Shown: positions 1-6,548 of the stretch, one piece after another
How the letters are laid out: every line of letters starts with the position of its first letter
Position numbering within the stretch: position 1 is the stretch's first letter
Assembly (NCBI GenBank): GCA_035497735.1
Contig: DATJCX010000064.1
Coordinates: 1-54,594 of the forward strand
Direction of reading: 5' to 3'
Source: Brumimicrobium sp035497735
GTDB lineage: Bacteria; Bacteroidota; Bacteroidia; Flavobacteriales_D; Crocinitomicaceae
Length of the DNA stretch: 54,594 nt
Translations under genes and position numbers: made by a program
The notes under the pieces: model-generated
Database searches by the model: none
Seen by the model: the letters and a program-made list of their open reading frames with translations, nothing else
What the model was told of the DNA's origin: nothing

Positions 1-34
1 ATTTTCCTTCAGGAATTAAAATCACAATTTACCA

Positions 35-388
35 ATGATATTTGGTTTAGATGCTTCAATAAAAATCTTTCTATATGCTAAACCTTGTGATATGCGTAAA
101 GGTTTTAATGGACTTTTTGGATTGGTGCAAAATGAAATGGAGCTAAATCCTTTAAGTGGTTACCTTTTCGTTTTTTTTAGTAAAGACCGCAACAAAGTGA
201 AAATACTTTTTTGGAATAAAGATGGATTGGTTTTATATTACAAGCGCCTTGAAAAAGGAACTTTTAAACGTCCAACCGCCAATATTTACGCACCAAATAG
301 TGAGCTTACCCAGGAAGAGATTTACATGATTTTACGAGGAATCGACTTTGAGAAAACTAAGAAAAGAAAGCGGTATTTAACCACATAA
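35..388 (+). CDS. tnpB: IS66 family accessory protein TnpB (Orf2)
   Basis: This 117-residue protein is the small IS66 accessory protein (TnpB/Orf2), needed with TnpC for transposition of IS66 elements. The N-terminal part has the family pattern of a short strand, then CDMRKGFNGLFGLV (about residues 18-31), and later the block ILFWNKDGLVLYYKRLEKG (about 57-75), which is typical of Orf2. The length is normal for the family. It begins right at the left edge, so any TnpA and the left inverted repeat lie outside the window. The transposase that follows is broken, so this copy is probably not mobile by itself. Identification is by recognised motifs only. Confidence 0.9.
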   Translation: MIFGLDASIKIFLYAKPCDMRKGFNGLFGLVQNEMELNPLSGYLFVFFSKDRNKVKILFWNKDGLVLYYKRLEKGTFKRPTANIYAPNSELTQEEIYMILRGIDFEKTKKRKRYLTT

Positions 389-451
389 TTTTGTTGATCA
401 CTTTGGTGTAAAACTCATTGTTTATAAGGGCTTTTGATGTATTTTTGAGGT

Positions 452-1090
452 ATGGATTTAGACCTTAAAAAGCTTTCAAAAGAAGAATTGCTTCAATTAT
501 TTTTGAAGTCAGAGTCGATGCAGAGAAGTTTTTTAAGCTTGTGCTTATTCGTCCAAAGTATGCACGATTAGAAGAAAATCAGACTTTTGAGTTGAATAGC
601 GAAACAAAAAATGTAGTTGTTGCTCAACTTCCATCACGACCTATTGAGAAATGTTTGGCTGGAAATGATTTGCTATCTGCCATATTAATCAACAAATACG
701 TTGATCACCTGCCGCTTTATCGACAACCACACCACGAAGTAGCAGCGTAGCTAAATATTCAAACGATCAGATATAGAAATCGCTCCATCCACGATAGACT
801 CCTGGGTGGCACAACTTGGAAAGCTGCTCGAACCACTGTATGATCGGCTTACAAATGAGATTAAAGCACAAACTTATTTGCAAGCCGATGAACCGAGGAA
901 CGAGCTCGTGAATACAATTAAATATAAACAAGATGAACAAACAACTACGAAAGTATTAGATCGAAACAAGAAAGGTAAAACTCATTTGGGCTATTACTGG
1001 ACTTACCATGCGCCGTTGTCTAAGCTCGTTGCTTTTGATTATCAAAAGGGACGTGATAAAGAGGCGCCACGTGAATTTTTAGAAAAATAG
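452..1090 (+). pseudogene. IS66 transposase TnpC, degraded
   Basis: Three pieces of an IS66 transposase follow TnpB in shifting frames. An ATG at 452 opens a short N-terminal piece (MDLDLKKLSKEELLQLFLKS) that stops at about 566. The frame at 541-750 carries the block LPSRPIEKCLAGNDLLSAIL and YVDHLPLYRQ. The frame covering about 761-1090 carries IAPSTIDSWVAQLGKLLEPL, then the DDE-region pattern YLQADE and KVLDRNKKGKTHLGYYW. Intact TnpC is around 500 residues, so more than half, including the C-terminal catalytic part, is missing. Between QADE and TKVLDRN there are about 18 extra residues compared with the usual QADETPIKVLDR pattern. This is an inactive remnant. Confidence 0.85.
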
Positions 1091-1105
1091 CGGGTGAATA
1101 AATTT

Positions 1106-1540
1106 CTATTTCACCTTTTTAGCTTTTTTCAACTTCTTGGCTTTCTTCTCCTTTTTCTCTTTCTTTTCTGGATCAACAAGGTTTTTATCACCTCCTTTTC
1201 CTTTTCCGCTAAAAGCATTTCCCTTTGATTTCTCTTCGGCGTGTGCTCTTTTATTTACGGCTTTTGTTTCCTTTTGAACTTCAGACGGTTTTTCAGAAAG
1301 TTTAGCTGGTTTTTTCGCCTCCGTACTTTCTACTTCCACTTTTCTGACTTGAATTTCTCTAGTTGGCGGGGCTTTTCTCACGGTTTCCATCTGAATAGGT
1401 TGCTCAGAAGGATTTCTCACTTCTTTTTGACTTTCAACTTGAGGTTTCTTTTCCACCTTTGGTGTTTTTTCTGTTTGTGCCGCAGCGGATAAACTTATTC
1501 CTCCTAGAACTGCGCATACTAATACTAACTTTTTCATCAT
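1106..1540 (-). CDS. Secreted Lys/Glu-rich low-complexity protein
   Basis: The product of 144 residues (or 143 if the second Met is used) begins with a clear signal peptide, MKKLVLVCAVLGGISLSAAA, cleaved near AAAQ. The rest is low complexity: many Lys, Glu, Pro and Val with repeated KPxVE- and KxPxE-like stretches. It ends in a strongly basic tail of Lys-Lys-Glu-Lys and Lys-Lys-Ala-Lys runs (about residues 125-144). No catalytic motif or known domain is visible. It is probably exported and unstructured; the basic tail could bind acidic surface polymers, but that is a guess. An inverted repeat GGTGAA...TTCACC (1092-1114) overlaps its 3' end. An open frame on the other strand here is a by-product of the composition. 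Confidence 0.6.
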   Translation of the reverse strand: MMKKLVLVCAVLGGISLSAAAQTEKTPKVEKKPQVESQKEVRNPSEQPIQMETVRKAPPTREIQVRKVEVESTEAKKPAKLSEKPSEVQKETKAVNKRAHAEEKSKGNAFSGKGKGGDKNLVDPEKKEKKEKKAKKLKKAKKVK

Positions 1541-1602
1541 TTTATTTTTGTTTTATCATGGGTTTGCAAACTTGAAGCCAAAATCATTTTCTGGCTTTTT
1601 TT

Positions 1603-2136
1603 TTAAGGTACGTAAGTAACATCAGCTACTTTAATGACTGGTTTTAATTTGTATTCACCGTTTCCAGTTTCTACAATTGAACTTCCTGCGTCAAAATCTA
1701 AAGTCACTACCATCGTTTGATTGGCCAGAACTTCAGAGTTCAAATTGATTTTCAATCCTGTTTTGTCTTGACTTGAAAGCAACAATGGATGTTGAACGCT
1801 AACCGAGTCAATTACCTCAACAGCATAGTTATTTCCTCCAAGTACAAGCCTCATCTGATTGATTTTCCCTGTTGGCAAAGATGTTGGATCTGCAAGGACA
1901 TCCGTTACACCATTTTGCAATTGCAACAAATCATAGAATCCTGTATTGGCATTCAATTCGACCCAGCCTCCTGAATAATGAGCCCAAACTTCTGTAATGT
2001 TTACATTCACTTCTGTGAAATCAGCTGGTGCATCCGTTAATAGGACTTTAAGCTGACCCTGTTCTTCCTTCTTACATGCAAAAGTCAATGCTAAAATAAA
2101 CAATGCCGGTACTAAAAATTTTATGGTCTTCTTCAT
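1603..2136 (-). CDS. DUF4382 domain lipoprotein
   Basis: This 177-residue predicted lipoprotein has the signal MKKTIKFLVPALFILALTFA followed by Cys21 and then Lys-Lys-Glu-Glu, a typical Bacteroidota lipobox and linker. The mature part begins GQLKVLLTDAPADFTEVNVN, the hallmark opening of DUF4382, continues with a VWAHYSGGWVEL strand and a YDLLQLQNG segment, and ends in KLKPVIKVADV. The domain is seen in envelope proteins of Bacteroidota and other phyla and is thought to be a beta-sandwich; its function is not known. The length matches a single-domain member. It stands alone, separated by about 230 bp from the divergent symporter gene. Confidence 0.85.
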   Translation of the reverse strand: MKKTIKFLVPALFILALTFACKKEEQGQLKVLLTDAPADFTEVNVNITEVWAHYSGGWVELNANTGFYDLLQLQNGVTDVLADPTSLPTGKINQMRLVLGGNNYAVEVIDSVSVQHPLLLSSQDKTGLKINLNSEVLANQTMVVTLDFDAGSSIVETGNGEYKLKPVIKVADVTYVP

Positions 2137-2368
2137 AATTTTATGTTTTTGATTTCGAGTACCAAGCTAATGAAAATCAAGCTCACCTCCTATTCTCTTA
2201 GGATAATTTAACGATTAAAATTCACAGAAACAATACTCAGCTTTAAATTCTAAAATCAACAATTTATATATGGTCCAACTCAAGAAAATATGGAAATACC
2301 TTGGGTGGGTTTAGCAATATCATTATTTTGTGATTTTTGACAAAAAACAACGAAATTTCAAACTTTTT

Positions 2369-4459
2369 ATGACAAAATACAGTCTTTTATCGCTTTTTAT
2401 ATTCATTTTAGGTTCATTTGCTTCAGCTCAACACTCTACCAAAGAAGCCTTTGAAGTACAAGTAGAATGGACCAATCCAGATTCAGAAATAAACAACGGA
2501 ACAGCAAAAGTTATTGTCAAAGGAGGAACAGCACCTTATCTATACAAGTGGAGTAATGTGGAAACTCCCTTAGCATCAGATGAATCCCCTGGATTAATTG
2601 AGGGAATGAAGCATTCAGTTCTTGTAACCGATGCCGAAGGAAATTCAGTATCTAAAACATTTAAAATTCCTGCAGAATCCATTACCGAAATTTTCAACAG
2701 TGGAGTTCAACCAGCAGTTGACGTTTTAGGTGCGGTATTATTTTGGGATGCGTTTGCAAGTATTGGCCTCTATGACCCAGTAGTCTACGCCTCACACAAA
2801 GATGTTTTATTACCACGAATAAGTAAAGCACCACAAGAATCATTTTTAGTTAAAAGTTGGTTGGTAGACCATGAAACACAAGTCGAAAAAGGTCAAAAAA
2901 TCGCAATTTTAGAAAACAAAGAGCAAAAAGAGTATATCATTTATGCGGATGCTGCTGGAAAATTAGAACACATTGCTCAACAAGGAGAAAGTGTTTCCCG
3001 AAAACCAGAGACAGGTTCATTTAAGTCTCCACCTTTGGGCGTCATTCACTTTGATGAGCCCCAAGCGTTACTGCATCCCAACGGAGATGTAAAAACCAAC
3101 ACCATTCCTTTCATTGTTGTTTGGTTAATTCTAGGAAGTATTTTCTTTACACTACGTTTGAAATTTGTGAATATTACGGGTTTTAAACACTCCATTGATT
3201 TGGCACGTGGAAAATATGACGACCCTAACGCTCCGGGTACGATTACCCATTTCCAAGCGATGGCAACAGCAGTTTCTGCCACTGTAGGACTAGGAAATAT
3301 CGCTGGAGTTGCAGTAGCGATTTCTTTAGGAGGAGCTGGGGCAACTTTTTGGATGTTCGTTGCAGGATTTTTTGGAATGTCCTTAAAGTTTGCTGAATGT
3401 GCAATGGGAGTAAAATATAGAATAATTGATGAAAGGGGAAGAATTTTTGGAGGTCCTATGAATTATCTGAGGTACGGTTTAGAAAAGAAAAACATGAAAA
3501 AACTCGAGAAATTTTTAGCCGTTTTCTTTGCTTTACTTGGAATAGGTGCTTCGTTTGGAGGCGGAAACATGTTGCAATCCAATCAAGCTTTTAAAATTGT
3601 ATCTGAAGAAATTCCATTTTTACAAGGACATGGTTTTTGATTTGGAATTGGGTTCGCTTTATTGGTGGGTGCTGTAATTATAGGTGGAATAAAAAGTATA
3701 GCCAAAGTTACCGCGAGAGTCGTTCCTGTTATGGCCATCCTCTATGTTGTGGGGTGTTTGGTTGTAATTGGTCACCACTTTGAGTATTTAGGAGGAGCGT
3801 TTCTTGCTATTTATGATGGTGCTTTTTCTGCCGAAGCACTAAAAGGTGGTTTTATCGGAGTTTTAATTATTGGTTTACAAAGGGCCGCATTTTCTAGTGA
3901 AGCCGGAGTAGGATCAGCGGCTATTGCTCACAGTACTTCCAAAACAAACAATCCAATTGCCGATGGATTTACTGCCTTGGTTGAACCCTTTATTGACACC
4001 ATGATTGTGTGTACCATGACCGCTTTAGTTTTAATTTTCACTGGAATGCACGAAACAAACTCTGGAATGGGTGGAGTAGAAATTACTGCCGATGCTTTTG
4101 GTAGCGTGGTCTCTTGGTTCCCTTCTGTTTTGGCTGTGGCCGTATTTTTATTTGCATTTTCTACGATGGTTTCATGGTCTTACTACGGCATGCGTTCTTG
4201 GACTTTCCTCTTTGGAAAAAGCAAACAATCTGAAATGATCTATAAAGTTTTGTATCTGGTTTTTGTTGTTGTAGGAGCTTCCGTTAGTTTAGGTGCTGTT
4301 CTTAGTTTTGCCGACATGATGATTTTAGCCATGTCTTTCCCTAACATCATCGGTCTTTACATTATGTCAGGAGAAATTAAGACAGATATGGAAATCTATT
4401 GGCAAAAGCTCAAAGATGGAGAATTGTATATAAATCCTAAGTTTTTGAAGGGAGAATAG
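2369..4459 (+). pseudogene. Alanine/glycine:cation symporter (AgcS family) with in-frame TGA
   Basis: One reading frame runs from ATG 2369 to TAA 4459 (696 residues) apart from a single TGA at 3638-3640. Sequence on both sides is AgcS-like: LKFVNITGFKHSIDLARGKY and ATVGLGNIAGVAVAISLGG before it, VGAVIIGGIKSIAKVTARVVPVM and SSEAGVGSAAIAHSTSKTNN after it. The stop sits where family members often have an aromatic residue, so TGG to TGA is the simplest explanation. The protein is unusual: a signal peptide ending SFASAQ, a PKD/SprB-like module (about residues 25-105), a first membrane segment, then a biotinyl/lipoyl-like barrel-sandwich insert (about 155-225) before the rest of the transporter. 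A GTG at 2330 is also open, but ATG 2369 fits the signal peptide. It would carry Na+ or H+ with Ala/Gly across the inner membrane if the stop is an error or is read through; otherwise it is a pseudogene. Confidence 0.85.
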
Positions 4460-5173
4460 TTTAATTAGGAATTGGAGAATTATGAATTACGAAGCCCCTA
4501 AATCCGATGCAGAGAGCCTGTCGAACTGAAGTTAATTACTTAGGTGCTTCTTACAAACTATACACCAACATTAGACGTGCTTCTAAAAACCAATTGGTTC
4601 AATAGTAGAAAAAATATCCAATTCCGATAAGACTGATTGTTGTAATAGACCAAAATCGAATTGAAATTGAAGTCGATTTGTTTTGGTGAAGTTAGAAATC
4701 ACACCTGCGCGGGCCGCTATTGAGAAACCTGTAATATGTTATCAATACAATTCGAATATTGGTTCTCACTTCCATAAGTATAATAGATGCTCTTAAAATC
4801 TCGCTTTACTTATTCCCTATTTTTAATTCCTTTTCAGAAGGTTGCCTACCAAGGAAATTTCAGAAATACAATTTAAAAAAAACAATCCATTAATCAAAGA
4901 TGAGAATCATACTTTGCATCCTTAATTGCTTGCGATTAAGCATAAGAATGGTACGGACGGTTTGCAAACCGTCCGCACCATGCTCAAGGAAATTTCATAA
5001 ATGAAATTTAAGGCAAAGCTTAAAATGAATAAGTTCCCTATTTATGCGTAACCCCAACAATTGGTCTTGATCCTAAATCATTCTTGTGGGACTTTTTCAA
5101 ATTCTATTTTAGTACCACGATTTGCCCACTCGTGATTGGGTAAAATGGAACGAAATGGAATACGTGAAAATGA
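4460..5173. other. Gene-free AT-rich stretch with palindromes
   Basis: I see no convincing gene in these roughly 700 bases: all frames are short and without recognisable motifs. It holds a REP-like palindrome (4948-4981) and, just after it, a second perfect inverted repeat AAATTTCAT-AA-ATGAAATTT (4989-5008). Confidence 0.5.
4948..4981. repeat. REP-like 34-bp palindrome
   Basis: The arms ATGGTACGGACGGTTT and AAACCGTCCGCACCAT around a GC centre form a near-perfect inverted repeat with one mismatched pair. It is strikingly GC-rich for this region. Its size and form resemble the REP units that Y1/RAYT transposases mobilise. No such transposase is in the window and no T-run follows, so a terminator is less likely. 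Confidence 0.6.
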
Positions 5174-5200
5174 AAAAAGCCCCATAATATGGGGCTTTTT
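5174..5200 (-). terminator. Intrinsic terminator after tRNA-Asp
   Basis: The hairpin AAAAAGCCCC-ATAATAT-GGGGCTTTTT lies about 33 bp beyond the 3' end of the minus-strand tRNA-Asp gene. Read on the minus strand, the stem is followed by a run of Ts. The symmetric A and T runs mean it could also work on the plus strand. Confidence 0.75.
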
Positions 5201-5232
5201 CGTTTTTTTGCTCTTGGTTAATAGAGACTTAG

Positions 5233-5306
5233 CGGTCTGGACGAGACTCGAACTCGCGACCCCCTGCGTGACAGGCAGGTATTCTAACCAACTGAACTAC
5301 CAGACC
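5233..5306 (-). tRNA. tRNA-Asp (anticodon GTC)
   Basis: Reading the minus strand gives a complete 74-nt cloverleaf: acceptor GGTCTGG pairing with CCAGACC, D-arm with AGTTCAGTTGGTTAGAA, anticodon stem CCTGC/GCAGG around loop CTGTCAC (anticodon GTC, Asp), T-arm loop with GTTCGAGTC, and discriminator base G. The CCA end is not encoded. A partial second copy of the same tRNA lies 458-468 bp upstream beyond a GIY-YIG gene, and the leader sequence is duplicated with it. Confidence 0.96.
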
Positions 5307-5417
5307 AAAATTTATTATCTATATTTAGATGTTGACAACAGTCAACTACAATTCTCATTGTTAAACTTTGTATTGTTCGTACCGCAAAACTTTGTTTTCA
5401 TCTTTACCGTTGTAAAG
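5285..5417. repeat. 133-bp direct repeat, copy 1 (tRNA-Asp 5' part plus leader)
   Basis: Bases 5285-5417 match 5753-5885 with a constant offset of 468 and only one difference seen (CCGTTG here, CAGTTG there). The repeat covers the first 22 bases of tRNA-Asp and 111 bp of upstream leader. Near-identity suggests a recent duplication. Confidence 0.9.
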
Positions 5418-5446
5418 ATTGTATTCTTCAATAATCGAATATACGA

Positions 5447-5698
5447 TTATTTATTTCTGCTTGCTATTAAACGATTATAAAAATCACGATTTCTTTGTTT
5501 CTTTAGAAATTGTTCTCTTTGCATCGCTTCTTTTCTTGAGCTATATTCTTCAGTGTAAACAATCTTCCAAGGAATTTTTCGACTTGTATATCTCGAAATA
5601 CCCTGATTATGTTCTAAAAGCCTACCCTCTATACTACTGGTTTGACCAATATAGAAAGAATTATCTTTCTCACTTTGTAAAATATAAACCCAATACAT
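5447..5698 (-). CDS. GIY-YIG nuclease domain protein
   Basis: This 83-residue protein is a single GIY-YIG nuclease domain of the small, free-standing (UPF0213-like) type. The GIY and YIG elements are VYILQ (4-8) and FYIGQT (15-20). Arg26 in GRLLEHNQG and Glu62 in MQREQFLKK match the catalytic Arg and the metal-binding Glu of the family. There is no additional DNA-binding domain. The gene lies exactly between two copies of a 133-bp tRNA-Asp/leader repeat and reads in the same direction as the tRNA, replacing the 3' half of the upstream tRNA copy. The family's cellular role is unclear; related domains occur in homing endonucleases and UvrC. The placement suggests mobility, as inference. Confidence 0.88.
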   Translation of the reverse strand: MYWVYILQSEKDNSFYIGQTSSIEGRLLEHNQGISRYTSRKIPWKIVYTEEYSSRKEAMQREQFLKKQRNRDFYNRLIASRNK

Positions 5699-5724
5699 TA
5701 TTTTAAAGAACGTTTTAATGTGTT

Positions 5725-5774
5725 CGTGACAGGCAGTCCCGAAACCTCGGGATAACCAACTGAACTACCAGACC
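5725..5774 (-). pseudogene. Truncated tRNA-Asp copy with hairpin insertion
   Basis: On the minus strand this begins GGTCTGGTAGTTCAGTTGGTTA exactly as tRNA-Asp does. Then, in place of the six bases GAATAC, it has the 16-base palindrome TCCCGAGGTTTCGGGA. It resumes with CTGCCTGTCACG through the anticodon loop to position 39. Homology then ends, and the GIY-YIG gene starts 27 bp further on. With no T-arm or 3' acceptor strand it cannot be a functional tRNA. Confidence 0.8.
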
Positions 5775-5885
5775 AAAATTTATTATCTATATTTAGATGT
5801 TGACAACAGTCAACTACAATTCTCATTGTTAAACTTTGTATTGTTCGTACCGCAAAACTTTGTTTTCATCTTTACAGTTGTAAAG
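5753..5885. repeat. 133-bp direct repeat, copy 2
   Basis: Partner of 5285-5417, offset 468 bp, one mismatch. It probably provides the tRNA-Asp promoter region a second time, so the GIY-YIG gene and the intact tRNA could each have a copy of the same leader. Confidence 0.9.
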
Positions 5886-6160
5886 TGTCTAACTCATTTC
5901 GTTAGCGAGTGCAAATATAAGCCATGTTTTTGAATAAACAATACTTTATTTGAAAAAAATTAAACTTTTTTCACCGATTATTTACAATAGTCTATATCTC
6001 AACAAAATACAAATAAAAAATATTTTTAAAAAGTTGAATAATATTTAACTTTTATAGTTTTACAATCAATATACTTCGATTAAAAAAACAACGTGTAGCT
6101 CCCCTACTCCATGAAACTATAAAATCTATTCGCATAAAAGAATAAACAATCTCAAAAAAA
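5886..6160. other. AT-rich intergenic stretch
   Basis: I see no gene, RNA or repeat here, only A/T-rich sequence leading up to the hairpin at 6161. Confidence 0.5.
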
Positions 6161-6195
6161 AGGGCGGAGACTAAGATTCACTTAGCACCGCCCTT
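6161..6195 (-). terminator. Intrinsic terminator of the carB-DUF4834 unit
   Basis: AGGGCGG...CCGCCCT encloses an inner CTAAG/CTTAG stem. On the minus strand the hairpin is followed by a run of Ts (complement of AAAAAAAA at 6153-6160). It lies about 100 bp beyond the stop of the DUF4834 gene. Confidence 0.8.
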
Positions 6196-6291
6196 GTATA
6201 TTATTTATTCAAACTGATTCTGTAAATTAAAAATTGCTTCCTAGAAATTCTTAATAAACTTCATCCTTTCGCATTTCAATATTCAAGTGAA

Positions 6292-6537
6292 TTATAACTC
6301 TTCATAATCCACATCCTCCGCATTGTGATTCCCTTTGGATAGTATTTCAACTTTTCCTTTGTTCCGCTCACTAGCTGCTTTGGCTTTCTTGATTTCCTCT
6401 TGTTGCAATTTGTGTTGCTGCTCAGCCGCATGGTTGCGCTTAGCCGCCATTAGTCGACCAATAAAACGCAGTATAACAAATACCGCAATGATTATCAAAA
6501 CCATCCTAACCGTTCCCGTAACGCTTAACAACACCAT
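6292..6537 (-). CDS. DUF4834 family small membrane protein
   Basis: This is an 81-residue protein with one N-terminal membrane segment (about 10-28, VRMVLIIIAVFVILRFIGRL), followed by a charged Gln/Lys-rich, probably coiled cytoplasmic stretch. It ends GKVEILSK...AEDVDYEEL, the characteristic tail of DUF4834 proteins of Bacteroidota. Function is unknown. Its start codon is 11 bp downstream of the carB stop on the same strand and a strong terminator follows, so the two genes are probably co-transcribed. This tight link hints at a shared regulatory need, but nothing in the sequence shows a direct role in carbamoyl phosphate synthesis. Confidence 0.85.
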   Translation of the reverse strand: MVLLSVTGTVRMVLIIIAVFVILRFIGRLMAAKRNHAAEQQHKLQQEEIKKAKAASERNKGKVEILSKGNHNAEDVDYEEL

Positions 6538-6548
6538 ATTCCTAAATA

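Noticed and set aside
1241..1492. Open frame on the plus strand, Phe-rich
   Set aside because: It is the complement of the Lys/Glu-rich protein and merely mirrors its composition.
3638..3700. Selenocysteine (TGA) reading in the symporter
   Set aside because: The family has no Sec or Cys expected there, and I saw no convincing hairpin right after the TGA of the bacterial SECIS type. A tryptophan codon mutation explains it better.
5136..5480. Open frame of 114 residues on the plus strand
   Set aside because: It runs antisense through tRNA-Asp and its terminator; the tRNA is certain and the frame has no protein-like features.
5419..5706. Open frame of 95 residues on the plus strand
   Set aside because: Antisense to the GIY-YIG gene, which has clear catalytic motifs.
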